Source: Massilia cavernae
Lineage (GTDB): Bacteria; Pseudomonadota; Gammaproteobacteria; Burkholderiales; Burkholderiaceae_D
Assembly (NCBI RefSeq): GCF_003590855.1
Contig: NZ_QYUP01000010.1
Span: 1-64,000, forward strand
Direction of reading: 5' to 3'
DNA: 64,000 bases
Within the stretch, counting starts at the first letter, position 1; every line of letters begins with the position of its first letter. Under the pieces are notes generated by a model, which worked only from the letters and a program-made list of their open reading frames with translations, did not search any database and was not told the DNA's origin. Shown piece after piece: positions 8,728 to 16,295 of this stretch. A program made the position numbers and the translations under genes.

Positions 8728-9501
8728 TTATGCGAAAGCTTTTTCGGCCGCTGCGAACAACGGAGGGGTACCTGCACGCAACAGTGCCGGTTGCCCCAGC
8801 TCCGGGAATGCCGGGGCGCCGACGTCGATGTCCGGATGGTGGGTGTGCCGGAAGAACCCCAGCATCGGATGCTTGGCCGCGGTCCAGCGCTCCTCGCCGG
8901 TTTCGATTTCGAAAGCCATCACGCGGTGCGGCATGTTGCCGACGTGGCGCAGCGGGATGTGCTCGCCGCCCGGGAAGACGTCCGCGAACAACAGTTGTTC
9001 GTACTGGCGGTCGATCGGCGCGCGGCCGGTGACGACTGCCCACTCCACCTTGTTCCGCTCACAGTACTCGAAGCAGGCCTTGATCAGCGCCACTTTCACC
9101 ACCCGGCCGATGCGGCCTTCGTCGATGCCCAGGCGGGTCACTTCGGCCAAGCGGCGGGTCATCAGCCACAGCGGCAGTTCGACCGATTCCTCGACGTGCA
9201 GCGGCTGGAGGAAATTGGTCTGGATGCGAGCGCTGCCGATCGGCGAGCCGTCCAGCTTGGACTCGGCCAGCAGGATCACGGCGTCGCTGTCGAAGTCGCA
9301 TTCTTCCGGCAACGCCAGGGTGCGCGCGAATTCCGGCAGGTGGCGCGCATAGGCTGCATGGCGGATCTGCACCGCCTTCATCAGCTCCTCTTCGGTGCGC
9401 ACGCGCTTGATGGTGAACGGCAGGCGTTCGGTCTTCATGCCGGCAATAGCGTCGGGAGCGATGCCGGAAGGGCGGGAAAAGACAGGCAGGTTATGGTCCA
9501 T
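8728..9501 (-). CDS. FeeM-like N-acyl amino acid synthase / GNAT acyltransferase
   Basis: A 257-residue protein related to FeeM-type N-acyl amino acid synthases, which share the GNAT fold with acyl-homoserine-lactone synthases. Visible family features are the N-terminal IRHAAYARHLPEF segment (about residues 47-59), DFDSDAVILLAE (about 70-81), EVTRLGIDEGRIGRVVKVAL (about 120-139) and AVVTGRAPIDRQYEQLLF. The start has a clear AGGAG ribosome site 6 bases upstream. The next gene on this strand is a cyclic-di-GMP enzyme, so a signalling or surface-lipid role is plausible; product and substrate are unknown. Confidence 0.75.
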   Translation of the reverse strand: MDHNLPVFSRPSGIAPDAIAGMKTERLPFTIKRVRTEEELMKAVQIRHAAYARHLPEFARTLALPEECDFDSDAVILLAESKLDGSPIGSARIQTNFLQPLHVEESVELPLWLMTRRLAEVTRLGIDEGRIGRVVKVALIKACFEYCERNKVEWAVVTGRAPIDRQYEQLLFADVFPGGEHIPLRHVGNMPHRVMAFEIETGEERWTAAKHPMLGFFRHTHHPDIDVGAPAFPELGQPALLRAGTPPLFAAAEKAFA

Positions 9502-9516
9502 TTCGATGCTCCTTGT

Positions 9517-9548
9517 AATTCATAAAGTGGTGAATGCGTTTATGAATT
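9517..9548. repeat. Inverted repeat AATTCATAAA / TTTATGAATT in acyltransferase leader
   Basis: Two perfect 10-base arms (9517-9526 and 9539-9548) separated by 12 bases lie 15-47 bases upstream of the FeeM-like start codon, in an otherwise AT-rich promoter region. It could be an operator or a hairpin in the 5' untranslated region that affects access to the ribosome site. Confidence 0.6.
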
Positions 9549-9656
9549 ATCAAGCCCATCATCAATTTCTAAGCGTCAAGAAGACTGGCATTTCCCCCTC
9601 TGTTTATTAAATTTCCACAATTTCCATACGGAAATATATTAAACCACAGCACTTAT

Positions 9657-10766
9657 CTACATGCTAAGCAGCAGGATCACGATCAGATATAAGAAGAACA
9701 CCGTCGCCGCCACCGACAGCAACACCGCGGTGCGCCACAGTGTTTGCATTTTTGTCAATCCATACGTGCCGCGCAGCTGGAGGAACATGTGTACCGGTGG
9801 CACCAGCAGCAGCATCGGCGCCACCGCCCCGCCCAGCCCCACGTATTTCAGCAGGAACAGCGTGGCGAACAGCATCGACATGAAGCACAGCGAGTACAGC
9901 GAGAACACCGCGTGGTCGTACATCGTCACGCCGCGGCGCCAGAAGAACATCAGCCACAGGAACGGCAGCGAGATCGGCACCAGCAGGAAGGAGAACTTGT
10001 AGGCGGTGTTCTTGATCTTGTAGATGGCCAGGTCGGGATTTTCCTTGGCGTGCCGGACCGCGTTGTCGATCATCGACAGGCCGGTAGTCACGTTCAGCTC
10101 ATCCCAGTTGCGCTGCCCCTGCGCGCGGGGTGCGGCAGGCTGGGTGCTGTTCGCCACCACCACCACGCGCAGCGCGGCTTCCAGGCCGGCCAGGTCCGAT
10201 TTCAGCTCGCCGGCCTGCTCGGCCAGGGATTCGGTGGCGCTGCCACTGGCCCTGGCGGCCGCCAGCTCCTTCGTCTTCGCTTCCAGCGCCGCTTTGGCTT
10301 TGGCGACCTCCGCCACCAGTTCGGCCTTCGCCTTCGCCCCGCCTGCGGTGTCGCCGATGTTGGTGCTGCCGGCGCTGAAGTAGGAGCCCACGAAGAACAG
10401 GAAGAAGATCATGAACAGGAACAGCGCCAGCGGCGACACGAAGCGTGTGCGCTGGCCGTCGATGTAGCGGCGCGTCAGTTCGCCCGGCTTGGCCACCAGC
10501 AGCGGCAAGGTGCGCCAGGCTTTCGCGTCGAAGTGCAGGATGCCGTGCAGGACCTCTTCGCCGAGGTGCAGCAGCGAACGGTGCAGGTGGCTGCGCTGGC
10601 CGCAGACGTGGCAGAAACTGCCCACAAGGGCAGCGCCGCAATTGGCGCAGTTGGCCGGGTGCACCTCGCTTGCGCGTGCCGTGGCTGGTGCGCCGGCGCC
10701 GTCAATCTCGTGCGCGACAAGGCCGGCCGTCACCATGGCGCCGGCCGTCTCGATGTCTGCTGTCAT
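9657..10766 (-). CDS. DUF3667-family membrane protein
   Basis: A 369-residue protein. The N-terminus carries a zinc-ribbon-like CANCGAALVGSFCHVCGQR at about residues 40-58. The DUF3667 core follows (HFDAKAWRTLPLLVAKPGEL, then RTRFVSPLALFLFMIFFLFF). A charged alanine-rich coiled-coil-like stretch lies at about 135-185, and at least three more transmembrane segments come before the C-terminus. The function of the family is not established. It is a single gene on the minus strand between the acyltransferase and the nitrate operon. Confidence 0.8.
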   Translation of the reverse strand: MTADIETAGAMVTAGLVAHEIDGAGAPATARASEVHPANCANCGAALVGSFCHVCGQRSHLHRSLLHLGEEVLHGILHFDAKAWRTLPLLVAKPGELTRRYIDGQRTRFVSPLALFLFMIFFLFFVGSYFSAGSTNIGDTAGGAKAKAELVAEVAKAKAALEAKTKELAAARASGSATESLAEQAGELKSDLAGLEAALRVVVVANSTQPAAPRAQGQRNWDELNVTTGLSMIDNAVRHAKENPDLAIYKIKNTAYKFSFLLVPISLPFLWLMFFWRRGVTMYDHAVFSLYSLCFMSMLFATLFLLKYVGLGGAVAPMLLLVPPVHMFLQLRGTYGLTKMQTLWRTAVLLSVAATVFFLYLIVILLLSM

Positions 10767-10853
10767 GTACGAATCCCCCGATGAAAAGGCTGTCGCCCGT
10801 TTTTTGGGACAGATAGTAGCATTTTCACCACATCGATAGGAATGCCCCGGCGC

Positions 10854-13542
10854 TTATTCGGGCAGCGCGGCCGCCTCCTTGATCAGCTGGCGGATCTCCG
10901 GCACGCAGGAACCGCAGTTGCCGCCGGCCTTGGTGCAGGCCGTCACCGCGCCTGCATCTTCCAGCTTGTGGATACGGATCGCGTTGAGCAAGGTGGTGCG
11001 CCCGACCCCGAAGCAGGAGCACACCGTCGGCCCGGTATCGGCGGCGCCGCCGACCGGCCTGCCGGCCAGCACGCTGCGCAGTTCGTCGCGGCCCAGCGCC
11101 TCCAGCGAGAACAGCCCGGCCAGCCAGGCGCGCGCCGGCAGGTCGGGACGGCGCGCGATGAACAGGCACTGCTCTATCCTTTCGTCAACGAGGTGGACGG
11201 CGCGATACACGCCGCCGGCCGCGTCCTGGTACTCCAGCCAGTCGGCGTCGGGGTCGGTCACGCCCAGCAGCGCCCTCGCCCACTCGCCGTGGTCGCCGAT
11301 CGCCGCGCGCCCGGCCAGTTCGAAACGGGCGAAGCTGCCTCCCTGAACCTTGGTCCAGTGGGTCACACCGTCCAGCACCGGCTCGCCGCGGGTCAGCATG
11401 AAGCCGTACCAGGCCACGCCGAAGGGTTCGATGCGTACCGGCGTGTGCTTGAATTCCGGCTCGCCCGACACCGGGTCGACGGCCGGGGGCCGGATTGACC
11501 ACGGCGCCGACGCGCGCGTCGGACGCGGTCTGGCCGTTCCAGTGGATCGGCACGAACACGCCGCCGCGCGCGATGCCGCCGCCGTGTTGCACCCGCGCCA
11601 CCATCGCGCCCCAGCGGCTCGATACGCGCGCCAGTTCGCCCTCGCGCACGCCGTACAGCAGCGCGTCGTTCGGATGCAGGTCGATGAAGGGCTCGGGCGT
11701 GTGGCCTGCCAGCTTGGCCGCCTTGCCGGTGCGCGTCATGGTGTGCCACTGGTCGCGCACGCGGCCGGTGTTGAGCACCAGCGGGTAGTCCTCGTCCGGC
11801 GCATGCACCGGCGCGCGCGGGCTGACCGCCACCAGGCGGCCATGGGTGAACAGGCGCGCCGTGCCTTCCGGCTTGCCATCGGCGCCGCGCGCCACCGGCC
11901 ACTGCACCGGTTCCATCTTGTCATAGCCCTGTGCACCCAGGCCCGCCAGGCCGTCGATGCGGAACCGGCGCGGCGAATCGCCTTCGTTGCGCCAGGTGGA
12001 GAGGCGCGCGTGTTCGTCGAAGACCTCGTGCGCACCGGCATAGTCGAAGCCGGCGTAGCCCATGCGCTGCGCCACCCCGCACAGGATCTGCCAGTCGGCG
12101 CGCGCTTCGCCCGGCGCCGGCAGGAAGGCGCGCTGGCGCGAGATGCGGCGCTCGGAGTTGGTCACGGTGCCGTCCTTCTCGCCCCAGCCCAGCGCCGGCA
12201 GCAGCACGTCGGCATAGGCGCCGGTGTCGGTGCCGGTGACGATGTCGGACATCACCACCAGCTCGCATTTTTCCAGTGCGCGCCGCACCTGGTTCGCGTC
12301 CGGCATGCTGACCAGCGGGTTGGTCGCGATGATCCATACCGCCTTCACCTTGCCCTGCTCCACCGCCTGGAACAGGTCGACCGCCTTCAGTCCCGGCTTG
12401 TCCGCCATCGCGGGCGATTCCCAGAAGCTCTGCACCACGTCGCGGTGTACCGCGTTGTCGAGGTCCATGTGGGCGGCCAGCATGTTGGCCAGCCCGCCCA
12501 CTTCACGCCCGCCCATCGCATTCGGCTGGCCGGTCAGCGAGAACGGCCCCATGCCCGGCTGGCCGATGCGGCCGGTCGCCAGGTGGCAGTTGATGATGCT
12601 GTTGACCTTGTCGGTACCTGCCGACGACTGGTTCACGCCCTGCGAAAAGGCGGTGACCACCTTTCTGGTCGACGCGAATGCCTCGTAGAAGCCCAGCAGC
12701 TGGGTCGGATCGACGCGGCAGGCCCGCGCCACATCGAACGGATCGGAACAGTCGGCCGATGCCGCGGCCAGCGCCGCATCGAAGCCGCTGGTGCTGGCGT
12801 CGACGAAGGCCTGGTCGACCGCGCCCGTGCGCGCCAGGTAGCTGAGCAGTCCGTTAAACAGCCACACGTCGGTGCCCGGCTTGACCGGCAGGTGCAGGTC
12901 GGCCACGTCGCAGGTGGCGGTGCGGCGCGGGTCGATCACGACCACTTTTACTTCAGGGCGCGCTTCCTTGAGGCGCGCGATGCGCTGGAACAGCACCGGA
13001 TGGCACCAGGCCGTATTGGAGCCGGCCAACACGATCATGTCGGCCTGGTCGAAGTCTTCGTAGCAGCCCGGCACCAGGTCGGCGCCGAAGGCGCGCTTGT
13101 GCCCCGCCACCGCCGACGACATGCACAGGCGCGAGTTGGTATCGATGTTGGCGCTTCCGATGTAGCCCTTCATCAGCTTGTTGGCGACGTAGTAGTCCTC
13201 GGTCAGCAGCTGGCCCGACACGTACAGCGCCACCGCGTCCGGGCCGTGCTCGTCGATGATGGCGCGCAGGCCGCCAGCCACACGGTCCAGCGCCTCGTCC
13301 CAGCTGGCGCGGCGCATGGCGCCGTCCTCGCGCAACTGCGGGTACAGCAGCCGGCCTTCGAGGCCCAGCGTATCGCCCAGGGCCGAGCCCTTGACGCACA
13401 GCTTGCCGCCATTGGCCGGGTGCAGCGGGTCGCCGCCGATGGCAAAACTGCCGTCGGCCTGCGGAGTGGCCTGTACGCCGCAGCCGACGCCGCAATAAGC
13501 GCAGGTGGTGCGTACGGCCAGCGGTACTGGTGCGAGATTCAT
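10854..13542 (-). CDS. nasA: Assimilatory nitrate reductase catalytic subunit, frameshifted in this sequence
   Basis: A molybdopterin oxidoreductase that reduces nitrate to nitrite in the cytoplasm. The N-terminal [4Fe-4S] motif CAYCGVGCGV plus CVKGSAL (about residues 14-54) is followed by the molybdopterin domains (VLAGSNTAWCHPV, SSAGTDKVNS). The C-terminus is a BFD-like [2Fe-2S] domain (CSCFGVGRTT and NCGSC). The coding frame breaks at a five-G run at 11485-11489: the upstream frame runs to VVNPAPG and then into a basic nonsense tail. The other frame resumes at VDPVSGEPEFK. Removing one G restores about 895 residues, the normal length. The start has a GGAG ribosome site at 13551-13554, immediately beside the TnpB element. 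Confidence 0.88.
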
Positions 13543-13636
13543 CAGACTTGCTCCGAGAAACCTCGTCCTTCAGGACGGGGAGTGAAAGGAGCCGACTGCG
13601 CAGCAGTCGATGCCTTAGGTTTAAGAGTGGAACCAT

Positions 13637-13658
13637 GGTCGACAATCGTTGTCGAACC
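13637..13658. repeat. Palindrome before tnpB, also found near 38.1 kb
   Basis: The core TCGACAATCGTTGTCGA (13639-13655) is a near-perfect inverted repeat ending just before the chosen tnpB start. A longer version, TTCGACAACGATTGTCGAA, occurs at 38142-38160. Both lie at the 5' side of coding remnants and both are followed by TGG. It may be an operator-like site or a short dispersed repeat. Confidence 0.55.
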
Positions 13659-13661
13659 TGG

Positions 13662-14708
13662 ATGAAACTGGTTTACCGCTACCGCGTCAAGTCGCTGACC
13701 GGCTTGCTGAACAAGCAGGCCCGGGCAGTCAACTTCGTCTGGAACTACTGCAACGACAGGCAAAAGGATGCGCTGCGTTTCGGCCGCCGCTGGCATACCG
13801 GTTTCGACCTGATCAAGCTCACGACGGGGTGCAGCAAGGAGCTTGGCCTTCACTCGGGTACGGTCAACGACGTATGCCAGCAGTATGCGAAGTCGCGCTC
13901 CCAGTCGCGCCGGCCCTACCTTCGCTATCGCGGCAGGAAGACCTTGGGCTGGGTGCCGTTGAAAGGACGTGAACTGAAACGCGAAGGCAATGCCTTCCGC
14001 TTCGCCGGCAATACCTTCCGCGTATTCCATTCGCGCGCGCTGCCCGAGGGAAAAATCACCGACGGGACCAACTTCTCGCGCGACCGGCGCGGCAACTGGT
14101 TCCTCAATATCGTCCTTGAAGTACCCGCGCCGCCTGTCCGCATGCCGGTGCGCGGTGTGGGAATCGACCTTGGCCTGAAAGACCTGGCCACACTGAGCGA
14201 CGGCAGCCGCCTCGCGGCGCCGCACATCTACCGTGCCAGCGAGGCGGCGCTGGCGGTGGCCCAGCGCGCGCGTAAGAAGAAGCGGGTTGCGGCGATCCAC
14301 GCAAAGATTGCCAATCGCCGCCGTCATTACCTGCACACCTGCACCAGCGCCATTGTCCGCGCGTTCGACTATATTGTGGTTGGAAATATCAATGCATCCG
14401 CGCTCGCCAAGACCAGCATGGCGAAGTCCGTCTACGATGTTGGCTGGTCGTCCTTCCGCACACAACTGGCGTACAAGGCTGTTAAGCATGGCGCCTGGTT
14501 TGAAGAAGTGAACGAATGCTTTACCACCCAGATCTGCTCGGATTGCGGCGCTGTTCCCGATTCGAGGCCGAAAGGTATCGCAGACCTTGGAATAAGAGAA
14601 TGGCGTTGTTGTGATTGCGGAGCGGTACATGATCGTGATCTCAATGCTGCGTTAAACATTCTCCGTCGCGGACGTGCGACGCTAGCTGTAGGAATCTCCG
14701 TCCTTTAG
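13662..14708 (+). CDS. tnpB: TnpB RNA-guided nuclease, rearranged RuvC glutamate
   Basis: A 348-residue protein from the ATG giving MKLVYRYRVKS, the usual N-terminus of this subgroup; an in-frame upstream ATG at 13635 exists. RuvC-I is GIDLGLKDLAT with Asp169. At the canonical RuvC-II position, where most TnpBs have a Glu, this protein has VVGNIN (Gly241). A Glu (E285, in EEVNECF) lies 44 residues later. This matches the rearranged-glutamate TnpB/Fanzor group. The zinc ribbon is C292/C295 and C316/C319; RuvC-III is HDRDLNAALNIL (D324/D326). TnpB proteins cut DNA guided by an RNA made from the element's right end. Confidence 0.9.
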   Translation: MKLVYRYRVKSLTGLLNKQARAVNFVWNYCNDRQKDALRFGRRWHTGFDLIKLTTGCSKELGLHSGTVNDVCQQYAKSRSQSRRPYLRYRGRKTLGWVPLKGRELKREGNAFRFAGNTFRVFHSRALPEGKITDGTNFSRDRRGNWFLNIVLEVPAPPVRMPVRGVGIDLGLKDLATLSDGSRLAAPHIYRASEAALAVAQRARKKKRVAAIHAKIANRRRHYLHTCTSAIVRAFDYIVVGNINASALAKTSMAKSVYDVGWSSFRTQLAYKAVKHGAWFEEVNECFTTQICSDCGAVPDSRPKGIADLGIREWRCCDCGAVHDRDLNAALNILRRGRATLAVGISVL

Positions 14709-14721
14709 GTCGGGGAGGACG

Positions 14722-15936
14722 TCAAGCCGCGTCGAGGCACAGTGCTTCGCCGAACAGCAGGCGGCTGCGCATCGACGCAATATTGGTGCCCGAACGGATC
14801 AGGTCGAAATACCACGGCCCGTCCTGCACGTCGCCGTACAGCACGGCGCCGCGGATCCGGTCGTTCTCCACGATCAGGCGCTTGTAGATGCCGCGGCGCT
14901 GGTCGCGCAGCACCAGGTCCTCGCTGCCTTCGCCGCCGATCAGGTCGCCTACCGAGTATAGTTCGATCCCGGTCACTTTCAACCTGGTCGCGGTGGCTTC
15001 CTGCACATAGCGGCGGTGGCCGGCGCCGGCCAAGTGGGCCGCACATACCCTGGCCTGCTCCCAGATCGGCGCCACCAGGCCGAAGGTGGCGCTGCGGTGC
15101 TGCACGCATTCGCCGACGGCGTAGACGCGCGGATCGTAGGTCTGCAGGGTGTCGTCGACCACGATCGCGCGTTCGCAGTGAACGCCGCTGTCGCGCGCCA
15201 GTTCGATGTTGGGACGCACGCCTGCCGCCATCACCACCAGGTCGGCAGGGATCTCGCTGCCGTCCTTGAAAGCTACCCGCCGCACCTTGTCGCCGCCGGC
15301 GATCTCGACAGTATGGGCGTCGAGCAGGAAGCGCAGTCCCTTGCGTTCGAGCGCGTTCTTGAGCATCAGCGAGGCCGGCTTGTCGAGCTGCTGGTTCATC
15401 AGGCTGTCGGTGACGTGCACCACGGTGACGTCCATGCCGCGCCGCTGCAGGCCGTTGGCGGCCTCCAGGCCCAGCAGGCCGCCGCCGATGACGACCGCGC
15501 GGCCGCCGCTGCGCGCCGCTTCCAGCATCGTATCGACATCGCCCAGGTCGCGGAAACCCACCACCCCGGGCAGGTCCTTGCCCGGCACCGGCACGATGAA
15601 GGGGCGCGAGCCGGTCGCCAGCAGCAGGCGGTCGTAGCGCACTTCCAGCCCGGACTGCGAGCGCACCAGGCGCCGGCTGCGGTCGATCGCCACCACCGGG
15701 TCGCCCGCGTGCAGGGTGATGCCATTGTCGCGGTACCACTCGCGCGTGTGCAGCACGATGTCTTCGGCATCCTTCTCGCCCGCCAGCACCGGCGACAGCA
15801 GGATGCGGTTGTAGTTGACGTGCGGCTCGGCGCCGAACACGGTGATGTCGTAGGTGTCGGGCGTCAGCTTGAGCAGTTCCTCGACGGTGCGCATGCCCGC
15901 CATACCGTTGCCGACCACGACCAGTGCGGGTTTCAT
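14722..15936 (-). CDS. NAD(P)/FAD-dependent oxidoreductase, nitrate reductase electron-transfer subunit
   Basis: A 404-residue two-dinucleotide-fold flavoprotein. The FAD-binding motif VVGNGMAGMRTVEEL is at about residues 6-20, LLLATGSRPF at about 103-112, and the NADH-binding VVIGGGLLGLEAA at about 145-157. A second FAD contact, YAVGECVQH, is near residue 279. It resembles NasC/NasB-type small subunits that pass electrons from NADH to the assimilatory nitrate reductase encoded downstream. Its start overlaps the nirD stop by 4 bases (ATGA). The TnpB element lies between its stop codon and the nitrate reductase gene it should serve. Confidence 0.85.
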   Translation of the reverse strand: MKPALVVVGNGMAGMRTVEELLKLTPDTYDITVFGAEPHVNYNRILLSPVLAGEKDAEDIVLHTREWYRDNGITLHAGDPVVAIDRSRRLVRSQSGLEVRYDRLLLATGSRPFIVPVPGKDLPGVVGFRDLGDVDTMLEAARSGGRAVVIGGGLLGLEAANGLQRRGMDVTVVHVTDSLMNQQLDKPASLMLKNALERKGLRFLLDAHTVEIAGGDKVRRVAFKDGSEIPADLVVMAAGVRPNIELARDSGVHCERAIVVDDTLQTYDPRVYAVGECVQHRSATFGLVAPIWEQARVCAAHLAGAGHRRYVQEATATRLKVTGIELYSVGDLIGGEGSEDLVLRDQRRGIYKRLIVENDRIRGAVLYGDVQDGPWYFDLIRSGTNIASMRSRLLFGEALCLDAA

Positions 15937-16280
15937 GCCGCTACCCACACCTTGCCGCCGTCGATGCGCGCCGCGTAGCGCGCCACCGAATGCTCGGGAG
16001 CTTCCAGGCACTCGCCGGTCTCGAGGTCGAAGTGGTGCTTGTAGATGGGCGAAGCGACCACCGTGCGCGAACCGACGCTGCCGACGATGCCGCGCGCCAG
16101 TACCGCCGCGCCGCTGGCCGGATCGAAGTTCGAGATCGCGAACACATGCTGGTCGCCTGCGCCGACGCGGAACACGGCTACCTGCTCGCCGTTGACCAGC
16201 GCGCACACGCCGGTGTCGGGCACGATGTCTTCGACGCCGCACACCGGCGTCCACTGGTTGAGCTGTATGTCTCGATGCAT
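15933..16280 (-). CDS. nirD: Nitrite reductase small subunit
   Basis: A 115-residue Rieske-fold protein without the Rieske Cys/His iron-sulfur ligands, as expected of NirD. Visible features are the N-terminal TPVCGVEDIVPDTGVCALVN and the C-terminal YKHHFDLETGECLEAPEH. With NirB it forms the NADH-dependent cytoplasmic nitrite reductase that makes ammonium. It has a GGAGAT ribosome site, lies 15 bases after nirB, and its end overlaps the next gene, so all are one operon. Confidence 0.93.
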   Translation of the reverse strand: MHRDIQLNQWTPVCGVEDIVPDTGVCALVNGEQVAVFRVGAGDQHVFAISNFDPASGAAVLARGIVGSVGSRTVVASPIYKHHFDLETGECLEAPEHSVARYAARIDGGKVWVAA

Positions 16281-16295
16281 GATGATCTCCTTCGG

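Larger units (their letters stand above)
13561..14717 (+). mobile_element. IS200/IS605-type element carrying only tnpB (IS1341-like)
   Basis: The element sits between the nitrate reductase gene and its reductase partner, oriented against the operon. A left hairpin, CCTCGTCC-TTCA-GGACGGGG, is at 13561-13580. A related right hairpin, CTCCGTCC-TTTA-GGTCGGGGAG, at 14696-14717 overlaps the end of tnpB. No tnpA is present, so it can move only with help in trans. Exact cleavage sites are not determined; the coordinates given are hairpin to hairpin. In such elements the 3' end of tnpB and the right end give rise to the guide RNA. Confidence 0.75.

Noticed and set aside
11350..13665. 771-codon plus-strand frame over the nitrate reductase gene
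   Set aside because: The minus strand encodes an unmistakable molybdopterin reductase; the plus frame has no motif.
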